Shown here piece after piece: positions 31,241 to 46,200 of a stretch of DNA of 64,000 nucleotides. Within the stretch, counting starts at the first letter, position 1; every line of letters begins with the position of its first letter. The notes beneath the pieces are model-generated. The model searched no databases, was not told the origin of the DNA, and saw only the letters and a list, made by a program, of their open reading frames with translations. The stretch is from Ovis canadensis. Its lineage: Eukaryota; Chordata; Mammalia; Artiodactyla; Bovidae. The translations under genes and the position numbers were made by a program. The DNA is taken from the NCBI RefSeq assembly GCF_042477335.2, contig NC_091247.1, positions 224,650,001-224,714,000 on the forward strand, read 5' to 3'.

Positions 31241-34200
31241 CCTTCCCAAGATGCCCGAGCCTGGAGAAATGCACAGACGGGAAGGCGGAGAGGCACGGAG
31301 ACCCCCGAACACGCAAGCGGGCGCCGCGATGCGCGCTGGAGCACACTAAGACGTGCACACGCGCACACCACGCACAGGTATCGGGACCACCTACAGCCGG
31401 GCTCAGAGACCTGTGCGCTGACACACAGACCCCTTCCCCCACACACAGCGGCGGGCGGGCGCACGCTGAGACAGGCACCAGCTGGTGGTCTCCAAGGGAA
31501 CTCGCTGGCTTCCAGAGGACTGGGATGGAGGAAGGGGTATATATCTCAGCGCCCTTTGCTTCTGTGAATGGGAAAGTACTAAGATATCTTTTGTGATTTC
31601 TCCGCCGAGAGCCAGGGGCTGGAGCTAAGGGTGAACTGAAATTGCCTCTGCGGGTGGGGGTGGAGTCTTAAAGACTGCTGGGGTCTGGGGGTTGGGAATG
31701 ATCTCCGGCTCCGGAAGGAAGAGCCTCCCCACCCCCTGGATCCCCACGAAGCCAGGAAGGCAGGTGCTATTCTGGAAAGGTCCCTTCCCTTTGCGGCCAC
31801 CTTCCCAGCAGAGGGGTGGGGTCCCTGGGCCGGACAAAGACAAAGCCCGTTCATTTCCCTGTAAGAGAAAGCACCAGGGCTCTTGCTTGGCAGGGAGGTG
31901 GGGGCGGGGCAGGGGGTAGCAGGTTCTATGGGGACTAAGCCAGAGCTGAGCTGGGGACGGACAGGGTCTTTCCTCGGAGCACGGTTGAGGCAGGTGGCTC
32001 CCAGCAGGAGGTGCTGCAGGCAGGGCCCCGAAAAAGCTGGGAGCTCAGAAGGAGCCCCAGGAACCATGTAGGCAGGATGGCATATTTGAATTACATCCAG
32101 CTGTGAGCCCATCCCTAGCTCTTCCCCACCCCTGGGGAGCCCCTCCTCCAATCCCTGTTGTGGCATGGGGAGAAGGTCTCTTAACAGAGTCTATCTCCGA
32201 GCCTGGGGCCCACCCAAGAGCCATTTGCTGGGTTGGAGGTCAGCTGCTCCACCAAGGGAGCAGCATCCAAAGGAGGAGAAAGGTGATGGCTCTGAGTAAC
32301 ATCAGCCTTGCAGTGAGGCTTGCATCCATTCATTCATTGCTGAGTGCTTTGTTATACTAGGTACATTGGGGCACAGAAATCCATAAGACATGGCTCCTGC
32401 CCTGAAGAAGGGTGGCAACTGGCATGTGTTCAGTGCCAGGTTTATGCCCACACTTTTGTGTAAGCATCAAAGCAACCCAATGAGGTCAGGACTGTCCCTG
32501 TCTTCCTGAGAACACTGAGGCTCCCGGAGGCCATCCGCCTGGGAGTCAAGGATGGGCCAGCTGCCCGTCTGGAGCTGGCATGGCCCGACCTGGAGGGGCT
32601 GCAGGGGCAGAGGAGGGAGCTACAGAGTTTAACTTTGGAGCTCCGTACGTCCTGTGCTCTGGAGGTCTCCTCACCAGACAGTATGAGGCAAGGACTCATA
32701 AATAAATAAATAAATACCAGACTCATTTTCCAGGTCTGCAGAGTAAGACCCTGCCCCCCCAAAACTCACACGTGTACACAGATGGCTCCATCTCACAACA
32801 ATGGTTGTGGTGACCCAGTGGGCTGGCCGTAGGGGCATCCGGGGGATGGAGAGGGCTGGCCTGGTGAGCAGCTGGACAGGGAAATCAGGGCATTGGCCCC
32901 AGTGCAGGTGTGCTGAGTTGGGCCTGGGAACCACGTGTGGAGTGGAGGCGCAGGCCAGGCTGCTGATAGTCAGCTGCTTCAGGCCTGAGCCAATCTGGGT
33001 GCCTTCTGGAGCCGCCTGGCTGGCAACAACTTCCTGGGAAGCAGGAGGGAACCACGCCAGGCCCTGGGGAGGTCCCGAGACTCCGTCAGATTTGGCTGTG
33101 CCCGCGGATGACAAGGAAAGAACGGTTTCCAGTGGAGAGAGAGAGGAGAGTCATGCCAGGACTAGGGAAAGGACCAGGTGGTGGGGGAGCAAGAACAGAC
33201 TCCTGGCTGGCTTCGGGGGTGGGGGCGGGAGGCTCCTGTGCCCTCTCTGTCTTTCCCATCTGCTGCTCCATCACTTCTCCCTGTGAGCCGGAGACCCTGC
33301 ATGGTGGTAACCAGGAGCCATAGGATTCTAGAATGGCCAGGCCGGAAGGGGGCCTCCAGAGAGCATGGAGTCCAGTGACCCCGCTGGGTAATTAGCATCT
33401 CAGGCACCTCCCTTTAACAAGCGCTTTCACATACACCACTTCATTCCCCCTCCTGACTGGGAACTGAGAAGGGGCAGGACCAAGAGGGTTTGCAGCAGTG
33501 AGGCAGAGTGGGGGGTGCCTCTCACGTGCGGGGCTCCCCGCAGCCTTCATCACTATCCTGAGAAGTTTACAGAAGAGGAGGCGGGTGCATGGGGGCAGGT
33601 GGTTCACCCGAGGCCACAGAGAAGGCAAGTCACAGAGCCAGGCCCTTTCCACGTCACCACACACACCCGTCTTATGGGGAGGCCATGTCCTGAACCCCAC
33701 CCTGGAGGGACAGTGTCCTGATGGGGGAACACAGATTTCTCATGTGTATGAGCGTGCCCATGATGCGCCAGACCCAGAAGGGTGTTTGCTGTTCTCCACT
33801 GGGGAAGGGCTGTGATCTCAGGCTCTCCTTTCTCCTGTTACCCACCATGCCAAGAACACAGCGTGTCATGTCATCTTAGGCCTGTAACTGCCCCTACTTG
33901 GGCCTCATCCTTTCCTCATTGGTCAGCAGGGGAGACTTACTCCTCCTCAGATTTAAAACTAAGGCTTGGAGAGGACTTCCCTGGTGGTTCAGTGGTTAAT
34001 ACTTCTTACGTCCACTGCAGGTGGCATGGGTTTGATGCCTGGTCAGGGAACTAAGGTCCTGAATGCTGTGCGGTACAGCCAAACAAAAAATTTGAAAGCA
34101 ATAAATGACTTAAAAAATGATAATAAGGCGTGGAGGCTGTCTGGGGATCTTCAGGGCACAGAGACTCCTACTTTGCACCAGTGCTCATGGAACAGAGGGG

Positions 34201-37200
34201 ACACGACTGATGCTCGCTCTGCTGAGTTGAGATAGCCCCATGTGCTTCTTAGAGGAGAAAGCAATGGCACCCTACTCCAGTGTTCTTGCCTGGAGAATCC
34301 CATGGATGGAGGGGCCTGGTGGGCTGCAGTCCGTGGGGTTGCTAGGAGTCGGACACGACTGAAGTGACTTAGCAGCATGTGCTTCTTTCTTTAAGAAGAT
34401 TATTTTGTTGCATCAGGTCTTAGTTGTGGCATGCTGGATCTTTCGTTGTAGCTCATGGACTCTATTTGCAGTGCATAGGCTTAACTGTTCCTCAGCATGT
34501 GGGATCTTAGTTCCCCTACCAGGGATCAAACCCGCATGCTCTGCATTGCAAGGCAGATTCTTAACCACTGGACCACCGGGGAAGTCCCAGACCCATGGGT
34601 TTCTAAAAGACAAAGCAACTAGGGCAGGGACAGGCAGTCAATAGACATTAGGTCCAGAATCCTAAAAGGTCTTTGCTTTGCCCTTTATTTGGGTGAGGCA
34701 GGACTCAGGTTGGAATAACCCCAGACATCTCTTAGGTCAGTGCTTCTCAACTGTTAGCAGTGCCAGACAACATCTGGCATAGTCTGAAAATGCTTTTGGT
34801 CATTAAATTGGGAGCTAGTGCTGGCATAAGGAAATGACAACCCAGTCCAGTATTCTTGCCTGCAAAATACCATGGACAGAAGAGCCTGGTGGGCCACAGT
34901 CCGAAGGGTTGCCAAGAGTCAGACCCTACTGAGTGACTAAGCATGGACAGGCGTCTAGTAGAGGCCAGGAATGCGGCTAAACGGACTCCAATGCCCAGGA
35001 CGGCTCCCTACTCTAATTATCTGACCTAGCATGTCAGCAGTGCCAAGGCGAAGAAACCCCTGGGTTAGAGACACGGATGTGGTGCTTTGGGGCAGCGAGG
35101 TGCGTTTGAAAGTACCCCAGCAACTGGAGGGTCTGGGTACTGGTCCAGATTTTCCATCTGACTTGTTCTTTGTTCTCAGGCGAGCCCTTATCACCGCCTC
35201 CCACCCCCAGGCCTCAGTCTCCACATCTATGAGATGGGAGACCTGTACTGGAGGACATCCACGGTCCCATCCAGGGCTAACTCTGTATGATTGTGTATCC
35301 AGAGACTAATACTGTGGTGTCCACATGACTTCAGCCCGCCCCTCCCACCTTGGCTTTGCAGGGCTCCCAGAGACCAGGACGGACGCAGCCATGTCAGAGC
35401 TGGTGCCTGAGCCCAGGCCTAAGCCGGCAGTGCCCATGAAGCCCGTGGGCATCAACCCCAACCTGCTGGGCTACATCGGCATCGACACCATCATCGAGCA
35501 GATGCGCAAGAAGACCATGAAGACCGGCTTCGACTTCAACATCATGGTGGTCGGTACGGAGGCCGTGCGCTCCCTGGAGACCCTGGTGGCAGGCAGCACC
35601 CTTTAGGATCCCACTTCTTTCTTTGGAATGGCCTCAGCCCTGGCTTCTCTAGAACGAGCTCTTCCTCAGAGGAAAGATCTCAGCGTGCTGATCACAAAGG
35701 CCTTACTCCTTTCTTCCCACAAGGCTGGCTGATCTGAGGGTGGGAGATGTGAATGGATGATGGTCAACCTGGCCCCATCACCCCCCTCTCTGTACACAGG
35801 CAGCCTTATAGCTGTGCTCAAGGCCTGGGGGCATCACCCTTGTTCTTCCCCACCTTCAAGAGTTGGGGGAGGGTCAGAAGAAGGGTGGTCTTCTTTCTGA
35901 TCTTTGATACTGCTTTCAAGCTTGAAGAGAATTTTCAGGACATCGGTCACTAAGTAGGGGCACTGGGCCACAGAATGTAAGAGCAGGAAGGGACCTTTGC
36001 CTTTGATCGCACTGACAGATTTTCTCAGTTGCTGAAACTGGGGTCTGGGAATCATCCTTCTTCCTCCTGCTTTATCCCCCAATCCAGTCGGTCACTAAAT
36101 ACTGTCAGTTTTACCTCACAAATATCTCTTCCGGTCTGTCTACCCTCTCCATCTCCACTGCCAGCACCCTGCTACTACCCTGGGTTACCACGTCCACCTG
36201 ACTCAGAGCTGCTCATATGTCTGGGCCAGAGTGGAAATCATCTGGAACATCTTGCTCTAAAAAATATTGGCTAAACTAGACAGCGTGCATGATGACATTA
36301 CTTATTTTTCTCCTGGTTCCCTGTCTTCAATCCATTGTCTACCAGTGACTGAATAATTTTTCTACCCTGCAAAACTCATCATCACCCATCCTACTTAACA
36401 ATATTTCATAAATTTAAGGGTTTGAATTCCTAGCCTGGCCTGGTGCTACTTCTCCACTCATCTCTTACCACTTCCCATGTATAGCATCTTTGTTGTTGTT
36501 CAATCGCTAAGCCATGTCTTACTCTTTGCAACCCCATGGACTGCAGCACACCAGGTTCCCCTGTCCTTCGCTATCTCCCAGAGTTTGCTCAAATTCATGT
36601 CCATTGAGTCAGTGATGCTATCTAACCATCTCATCCTCTATCACTCACTTCTTTTTTGCCTTCTTTCCCAGCATCGGGGTCTTTTCCAATGAGTCGGCTC
36701 TTTGCATCAGGTGGCCAAAGTATTGGAGTTTCAGCTTTAGCATCAGTCCTTCCAATAAATATTCAAGGTTGATTTCCTTTGGGTTTGTTTGGTTTGATCT
36801 CCTTGCAGTCCAAGGGACTCTCAAGAGTCTTTTCCAGAGCCATGATTCAGAAGCATTGATTCTTCACTCAGCCTTCGTTATTATCCTGTGATTCTTGTGC
36901 ATGTTTGAGAAACACTCTGCTCAGAGCAGTGGTTTTCACCTCTCTTTTAGTTGTGGAGCTCTTCCTTGGAATGAAATCTTCAGAAGCGTAAAGTCAGTAT
37001 GCAAAGTAATTCCATCTTTAAGTGTGATTAAGGACTAAAGACTTAGGTCAAGCAAAAATGAAACAGAAAACCAATACACAAGTGCAGAGGTTGCCCCTTT
37101 CCCAGCGCTCCCAGGGCTCCAGAAGGAGAGAATGTGCAATGCGACTGATGTTTCCCCAGGCCCTTCACCAGCAAGTAGGAAAGCATTCCCACCCACTCGC

Positions 37201-40200
37201 TCTCCCTGCTCAGCCTCTAGCCTCTCCAGTGAGTGGTCAGTCAAGGACTTGGATCACAGCTCTAGAATTCTGTAAGCTCAGGGGAGAGATGCTAGGCTTG
37301 GGAGCTGGGCCTGGCGTCTCCCTGCCTTCTCATCCCCTTCCTGTCTTGCTGCAGGTCAGAGTGGACTGGGCAAGTCAACACTGGTCAACACCCTCTTCAA
37401 ATCCCAAGTGAGCCGCAAGGCCTCCAGCTGGAACCGGGAGGAGAAGATTCCCAAGACAGTGGAGATCAAAGCTATTGGGCATGGTGAGGACCCAGCAGGG
37501 ACCCTGATGGGCACTGTCCCAAGGGCCTCTGCCAGAAAAGGGGAAGAATGGGGCATCTGGGGGGTGAGACAAATGAAAGACAACCTGAAGATGGAATAGA
37601 ATTAAGCCCTTGAACAAGATGGAGCCAGGTCTTTCGACTGTAAGTCCAGAAAAGGGGGTGTGGGAATTAGAGAGGAATGAAGTAGGAGTTGAGTGGGATG
37701 ATAAAGCCTGGTGGATTTTGTTTTCATTAAAAAAAAATACTCTTTTTTTTGGGGGGGGCTGCACCAGGTCTTAGTTACAGCATGAGGGATCTTCAGTGGG
37801 GCACGAGAACTCTTTGCCGCATGCAAAGTGTTCATGTCTGTAACCCTAGTTCCCAACCAAGAATTGGACATGGGCCTCCCTGCATTGGGAGCATGGAGTC
37901 TTAGCCACTGGCCCACCAGAGAAGTCCCAAGACTTAGATTTAGACAGACAGAGGGGTAAGGAGGGCATTCTAGGTGCATGAACAAAGGTGTTGAAGGGTT
38001 GAGGACCCTGAACTTTGATTTTTCCAATCACTGGTCCTGTAGAAGTAAGGAGCCCAGGTCTCCCCCAGCTGGTAGGCAGTGGGGCACCTGGCATCAGCTG
38101 GAGGAGTGACTCTCCGGGTGCCTTTTCTGTTCCCTCCCCAGTGATCGAGGAGGGTGGTGTCAAGATGAAGCTGACTGTCATTGACACCCCGGGCTTTGGA
38201 GACCAGATCAACAATGAAAACTGGTATGTCTGCCCGTGTATGAGACCTCCATCCTAAAGACTGCCAGGCAGACACTGAATGTGGAGCAGATTCACTCAAA
38301 CTGAGAACCATCTGTGCCCTCCATGCTGAGGGCTCAAATGGCAAGACTTGCTGAAAGAGGGGAGGGGGGTTGTCAGGAAGCAAGCGGAGAGGACCAAATG
38401 GGGCCCAGGCGTGAGGATAGAGGGGCACAGAGCAGAGGGAATGTCAGCTGAGGCATTGCCTGGAGATGGGAGTGGGTCAGGAGCTGGAGCAACGGAGCAG
38501 GGGGAGCTGGGGTGCAAACCCAGGCGGACTTGGAGGTTGTGGCAGATGGCTTGGCCTGAGGGCCAGGTGTTGGCCACCTGGACAAAGAGAGGGCAGGAGG
38601 GAAACGGGGGAGGGTGGTTCCCATGAGGAGAGAGCCTCTGGGGATCCAGCGTCCAGCCAAAATGGGGGAAGCACACTGCCCAGGTGAGGATGGAAGTGTC
38701 GGCTGTGAACAGAACGCACAGTGCCTGCCTCACGGTGCAGCCAAAAAAAAAAAAAAAAAAAGCACAATGTAAGAGTTCTAAGTCGGGTCTTTTTCACTCT
38801 CTTACTGAGGGCTCCCCAAGTGGCTCAGAGGTAAGCAATCTGCCTGCCAATGCAGGAGACACAAGAGATTCAGGTTCATTTCCTGGGTCAGGAAGATCCC
38901 CTAGAGAAGGGAATGGCAGCCCACTCCAGTATTCTTGCCTGGAGAATCCCACGGACAGAGGAGCCTGGCGGGCTGCAGTCCATGGGGTCACAAAGAGTCG
39001 GCACGACTTAGCAACTGAGCACACAAGCACACACTGAGGACTGTAGCCTGAGTCAGCCTCCCAGATGGCTCGGAGGACCTGCTCTGAAAAGGTGGGCAGA
39101 GGCCAGTATACCTGTGCTTTTTGACTGGGGATACGTGCAGCCAGGCATACATCTCAGCAGAAGGCTACTGCCAGTCAGGAGGAACAGAGATCTCTGTTAA
39201 TGATTTTAGTGCTTTTCTAAGTATGGGAAAGTGTAAGAATTTGGGTCCAAAATTTTTTTTCCTGAAATACAACTATTGAAGGGCCTGTTTTCCCAAAGCG
39301 CAGAGAGCCTTATCTTGATCTTTGTCCCAAATTCCTTCCAGGATATATTGTAGGTCAGTGACTACAGTGGCTAATGACTTAATCCTTGTAAAACCAGATG
39401 GCAAGTGACACTCCTTGCTTTACAGAAGGCTCTGGGCAGAAGTTTGCTCCCAGACAGGGGTGAAGACAGCTGTGCCTCTGTGAGGGAGCCTGGGGCTGCC
39501 CCAGCCAGACAGGGCCTCTCAACAACACACCTTGGAATTTGCTGTATTGATCTCAGAAAGTGGCTGGTCACCTTCTCTGGCTGTCCACACACTCCTAGAC
39601 AGGGAAAGGTTACTATTATAGCAACAGCATGATAAGGATGAATCGTTGCGCTGGGGTTATTATATGCTTGTGCTTATGCTATGATTATTATAGCGCCAGG
39701 CTTGAGTGCTTTCTCTGCGCCATTTCTCTGTTCAGAACTATGTTGTTGTCGTTTAGCCCCTCAGTCGTGTCCGACTCTTTGCAACCCCTTGGACTATAGC
39801 CCGTCAAATTCCTCTGTCCATGGGATTTCCCAGGCAAGAATATTAGAACGGGTGGCCATTTCCTTCTCCAGGGGATCTTCCTGACCCAGGGATCGAACCT
39901 GCATCTCTTGCATTGCAGGAGGACTCTACCACTGAGCCACCAGGGAAGCCCCGTTCAGTATTATACCTCTGTCCTAATTCTTAACGTGACTCTCTCCAGG
40001 CACCTGTTGTTACTCTCTTTTCACTTATGAGAAAAGAGCTTCAGAGAAGGGCAGAGACTTCCCCAGAGTGGCCCAGCTAGTAAGTGATGGATGTGGGGAA
40101 AGTGCACCGCTGTCAGGAGTAGGGTGGGGCTCTGCAGGTTCCCATAGGCCAATCAGAGGACTCGGACCACAGACGAGTTCTGCCCTTGCTAACAGGGAAA

Positions 40201-43200
40201 GCCACCCATGGGGGCTGAGAGAGAATAGTCAACAGGTCACCGAGAGCCCTCGGGAGGCAGGGAGTGAGATGGAGGTGAGAGCCTGCCTCCTGACCCTGGT
40301 GAGAGGGGCTCCCGGTCGTGTCCTTCTGGGCCTCCATCTGCTTTCTTCCCCCCTCCTCCAGCTGGGAGCCCATTGAGAAGTACATCAACGAGCAGTACGA
40401 GAAGTTCCTGAAGGAGGAGGTGAACATCGCCAGGAAGAAACGCATCCCTGACACTCGCGTCCACTGCTGCCTCTACTTCATCTCCCCGACCGGACACTCG
40501 TACGTGCCAGGCCTGCCCCCATCCCCGCGCCTGCCTCTGGTTTGCATCATTCGATCCCAGCCTATAGTGAATGAGTGATATCTAGACTCAGCTGGGGAGG
40601 TCAGGTGGGCCCCCGCATAGTCATGGCCCTGGGAGTCCCCCAGAGATCCTTGACAGGAGAGAGAAGCTCACCATCAGCCCCCATGCTGCCCGTCGGTGTG
40701 TTAGCACCATAGCACCACTGTGCCAGCGGACAGAAGTTGGTTGCTGTGAGCAAAGGGCTCCTCGTTTGTTCAACAGATACATGCTATGCAGAGGCCTGGG
40801 GTCAGGGGCAGCAAGAAGGATGAGATGGGAAGGGCCCAGGCTACTAGATTGGGGCTGGTGTTCAGGTGGAGGTGGGGAGGGGGGACCCAGCTGTAGGCAT
40901 TTGGAGGGTGGCCAGCCCAGCAAGAGGAGCCAGGTGTCCAGCAATGAAGGCTGACAACCATCGGGCATGCCGGGAACTCTGGTTGTGAGTATCAGGCAAG
41001 GCTGAACGATAGGGAGTGCCCCTGGAGAATGGAGCCATCCAAATGGACAAGCAGGCCACCTTCCTGCTGGGGAGGTCACCTAACTGTCCCTGAGCCCAGT
41101 GACTAGGCAAGAATTTCATTCTTGAGATGATGGCACAAGCGCAGCAGGCCCCCAGTTTTGAAGGAGCCAGACGTTCAGCAGGTTTTCAACGGTGCAGCTC
41201 AGGAACTCAGCAGGAAAGCTAGCGTTTATCCCTCCCTAGAGCCTGGACCCAAGGTCAGAGCAGGCCAGCAGGCAGCCTGCCTTAAATATCTGGTGGACTT
41301 CAAACTACAGCCAGATCGGGGCCCCAGAGTCCAGAGGCCCTCAGGTAGGGGAGGGGCCAGGTTCCAGCTGGACCCCTGCAGGAATACTATGGGACAGGGG
41401 GAGGCCTGTCCAAAAGTGCTGCCCCGTAGGCAGAATACACACACGTATAACCATGATACAAGGATGCGTGGGTAGGGACAACAGTCCATGGCTGTTCCCA
41501 GGAGAAAGAAATCTCAGGTCAGAAAAGGTATTGGGAAGGAGTGGTTTGAGTGGGGCTTAAAGAAAGCCAGGATATACCCCAGAGCCAAGGGAGAGAGAAA
41601 GGGAGTTGGTGGACCATGTGTGGGTAGAGAGTTGAGTTCTGTTCTGCAGACAGGAGATGGTGGCTAACCTCAGCCAGTTCTCAGCCCAGTCCTCCTGTCC
41701 CAAGGGTGCCCCTGGAGTGGTGGCAGTGGCTGAGTGGGGGAGGGCATGGTGGCTCTGACACCCCACCTCCTCTGGGCCCCAGCTTGCGACCTCTTGACCT
41801 GGAGTTCATGAAACACCTCAGCAAAGTTGTGAACATCATCCCCGTCATTGCTAAGGCTGACACCATGACCCTGGAGGAGAAGTCTGAATTCAAGCAAAGG
41901 GTGAGAAGGCCCCTCCTCCTTTTCCTGTCCCCATGCTTGCCTCTCCCGCTCTGGTCCAAGCCCTCATCTATCCTCTATTACTATACCCACCTCCTACCCC
42001 ACTTCCCACCTGGCTCCTACTCAACTGTTAGAGAGGCGAGGCTGGTGGAGAAGAGAAGTTAGTGCGGCTCCAGCCTTCTCGCAACGTACCTGCAAACACC
42101 ACTAAATGCATAAATCACCTCCAACGTGAGAAACCATTCCGCACTGTTAGGTTGCTTGAAGGACGAGACTAATTAATCAACCACCCACTGGTCTTTATCG
42201 TTATTTTCCATAAGCTCTGTCCTGTGCTGGACACACAGGGGACTGGGTTGGGGAAATGCCGGAGAAGTATAAAGACGTTTGCTGCCTTTAAGAAACTTCA
42301 TCAAGGAGATTATTGAAAAGCACTGGTGGCTTCCTGGAGGAGGAGACTTAAGCTGAGCTTTGAAAGAGGACAAATGGGGAGAGGCTGGGGGTGGCGAGCT
42401 GGACCTCTCTTCCCTGCCAAGAGGAGTGAAACAAGTAAGGCATGAGCACTGCCCCCATGGAGTCTGTTCTGAGCGGTCCTGCTTGTCTGGATCCTGATCT
42501 TACACACCCTCAGAGGAACAGACTGCACCCCCGGATTCTTCCTCGTGGCAGGCTGCGGTGGGCAGGGGTAACTGCAGGGCTGGGGCTCCCATTCATTCAG
42601 GATCCTCCTGCTGCCCAGGGCCTTAGAGTTCAAAGATGACTGCCATTTACCCCTCTGGCTTCAGTATGCACACATTTGCACAAGCATGCACACACACACG
42701 TAGCCCTCTCTCTTTCCTGACATTTGGCTACCATGCTTCTCCCGCCCGCCTCTAGGTTCGAAAGGAGCTTGAAGTGAATGGCATTGAATTCTACCCCCAG
42801 AAGGAATTTGATGAGGATTTGGAGGACAAGACAGAGAATGACAAAATCCGGGTAGGTGCCTAGGACTCTGTTCATCACATAGATGCCCACATTGGTCCCC
42901 CTGGGATATGTATCATGTACCACTTCTGTTTTTCCTCCTGCTTTCCCCTTTCCAAACTCCCTGCCCCACCTTACCTGACCCAGACCAGAAGTGGCATGAG
43001 AGAGGAAGAGGACTGGGGGCCCTCGCTGCGACTGTGAACCCTGCACCCAGAAAGCCAAATTCTCCTGTTCATCCCCAGAGCCAACAGAAGCTGCTGGTTC
43101 CCCCACCAGGCCAAGCAAAACCAGAGTATGGGGTGATGGAAGGATATAGGCAGAAAAAGCTTCAGGCAGAGCTCCTCCTCAGTTTCTCCTTCTTTAAAAT

Positions 43201-46200
43201 TCAGAGATCAGGCTAGATGAGTGGCTTATTGGCTGTTTTGCTCCCCTGGAAGAACCTTTTCTAAAAAGCTAAGTGTCAGACAGACTCCAGTATGTTGTTC
43301 AGTCGCTCAGTCGTGTCCAGCTCTTTGCGATCCCATGGACTGCAGCACGCCAGACTTCCCTGTCCTTCACCATCTCCCGGAAGAATTTGCTCAAATTTAT
43401 GCATTGAGTTGATGATGCCATCCAGCCATCTCATCCTCTGCTGCCCCCTTCTCCTCCTGCCTTCGATATTTCCCAGCATCAGGGTCTTTTCAATCCTAAC
43501 TTCTGAGCAGCCCCTGAGATGTTTTCTGGGAATCTTAAGGCTTCATGAAACCTGGCTGGGAAACCCTTGACCTTTATGATTTCCGAGATCCCTCTCAATT
43601 CTAAACTTCCACTGTTCTGTGATTCCTCATCAGAATCCTGGGTTCTAGTCTGAGCTTTTCCACTAATCACTGTCAGTCAGTCAGTTCAGTTCAGTCACTC
43701 AGTCGTGTCCGACTCTTTGCGACCCCATGAATCGCAGCACGCCAGGCCTCCCTGTCCATCACCATCTCCCGGAGTTCACTCAGACTCACGTCCATCGAGT
43801 CAGTGATGCCATCCAGCCATCTCATCCTCTGTCGTCCCCTTCTCCTCCTGCCTCCAATCCCTCCCAGCATCAGAACCTTTTCCAGTGAGTCAACTCTTCG
43901 CATGAGGTGGCCAAAGTACTGGAGTTTCAGCTTTAGCATCATCCCTTCCAAAGAAATCCCAGGGCTGATCTCCTTCAGAATGGACTGGTTGGATCTCCTT
44001 GCAGTCCAAGGGACTCTCAAGAGTCTTCTCCAACACCACAGTTCAAAAGCATCAATTCTTCAGCGCTCAGCTTTCTTCACAGTACAACTCTCACATCCAT
44101 ACCTGACCACTGGAAAAACGATAGCCTTGATAGACGGACCTTAGTTGGCAAAGTAATGTCTCTGCTTTTGAATATGCTATCTAGGTTGGTCATAACTTTT
44201 CTTCCAAGGAGTAAGCATCTTTTAATCACTGTAACCTGGGACAGATCCCTCACTTAGGCCTTGAGTCAGTCTCCTTCTCATCAAGTGTGGTAACCTAGGA
44301 GGAGTCCCTCACCTGATGTAGTTAAGACAGGTAGTTCATTGAAAAAATCAACTGAAGAAATCATTTTAAAAATGAAACATACAAATCTTAAATGTTTTAA
44401 AATAGATGTTTTACTGAATTATTAAAATATCAAAACCCCATCATGTTTATTAAATGTTCTTTTTATGTAGAGACAAGGCCTCTTCTTTGGAGATAAGTCC
44501 ACTCTTTTTTAAAATTCAGTGCTTTTTTAAAAAAAATACGTTTTTTACTATGTCTAGTCTTAGTTGTGGCATGCAGGCTTTTCATTGCAGCTTTGGGGTT
44601 CCTCTTTAGTTGGGGCCAGAGCACATGGGTTCTGTAATCTGCAGCATGCAGGCTCCCTAGTTGAGGAGCTTGGGCCCTGTGGCATGTGGGATCTTAGTCT
44701 CCTGGCCAGGGATCAAACTCATGTCCCTTGCATTGAAAGGCAGATTCTTAACCACTGGACCACCAGGAAAGTCCTGCTAAATCCACTCTTAATGCAAAAG
44801 GAACTCACCTTTATCAAGTCTTTCTGAAACATCCCATTTTCAGAAAAACAGATCTCCACACTGATTTGTCCTCAGCTTATATAATAGTTAATTTATCAAA
44901 ATGCAGTAACAGTACACACCAGGCAGATCAACTTGGGAACAGACACCTGCTGGAGCAGAGGAGCCTAGGTACATCAGAAAGTGGCCTTTGAACTCTGGCA
45001 GGGCAGCAGGCATGGGCCTCTGCCAGTCCAGGAGACCGTGTAAAACTCATTACTTTGGCTGTCCATTGGGTGGGTGTCATCTAAGAGGCCTGTCTTTCTT
45101 GGCTAGCTCACAGAGTTGTTCCAAATCAAACCAAACCCTGTTAAAAGGGCTAAAGAATACAAAGCATTTGCCAGTTGTGGGAAAGCTGATTTACTGAGGT
45201 TAACCAGCCAGGCAGGGGAGCAATCAGGTCTGGGACCCTGGGACTTCAGACTCCCAGTCCAGTGCTCTTTTTAAGAGACAAGAGCCTGGCTTCTGCCATC
45301 AGTGGGATCACTGAATGAGCTTCAGAAATGTGCAGTTCAAGGTTAGAGGCCCAGGACTGATGCCATCCTACCCGTGGAGGCGCAAAGAGCAGAAGGGTGA
45401 CATGCGTGGCGTCTGCTTTGTCAGCAGGAGAGCATGCCTTTCGCTGTGGTGGGAAGTGACAAGGAGTACCAAGTGAATGGCAAGCGGGTCCTCGGCAGGA
45501 AAACTCCCTGGGGCATCATTGAAGGTAATTCAATGCATCTTCTTGAAGAACTGGTTGCCAGTCAATTATGCTTATTAATTAAGCATCTAGAGGTCAAGGC
45601 ACAGTCCTAGGATGCAAGATATAAAATGAATGCCAGCCAGAGCCAGCCAGACCCTGACGTAAGGGGCTTACAATCTAATTGAGAAGCTGAGACTCATGAG
45701 CAGGAAGAAATAAAAGATGGATTTAGCACCTGACCGGGAGGCACTAGCTTGAGGGTCAAAGGAGTTCAGAACATGGAGAGATTAATAAAGATCAGAAAAA
45801 CCAGAGAAAGGTTTTCACATGAAAGGAGGCATGATCTGAAAAGCTGCTGAAGGGTTGTCAGATGTTGCCATTTTCATTTTATTAGGAATGATGTGACCTT
45901 GAGAAGGTCACAGTGATTCTGAGAGCTCTCAGAGAATCACTTAGGTGATGAATTCATCATGATACCCTTGGAGAGGGGCAGGGTAGGGATGGAATCCCTG
46001 TTCTCAGATCATCCTCGCTGAGGCACTTGGATCTCAGGTTAAGTGTCCTGCCTAAGATCACATGACTTATTAGTGGTGAAGCCTGGATTTTAGACCTGGA
46101 TATTTTGATTTCAGAACCAAGTTTATCCCATTATATCATGTTGTCTCTTATTTTTCTATCTTTTGTTGGGATTTTTTTAAAAATAGCATTTTTCTCATCA

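Noticed and set aside
30550-31480. Long minus-strand frames across the SEPTIN3 CpG island
   Set aside because: They are stop-poor because of GC content, have Arg/Pro/Ala-rich text and no family resemblance, and overlap a well-supported promoter and exon.
42630-43118. A 162-codon minus-strand frame over SEPTIN3 exon 7
   Set aside because: It is the antisense of an established coding exon and its flanking intron, with no independent support.
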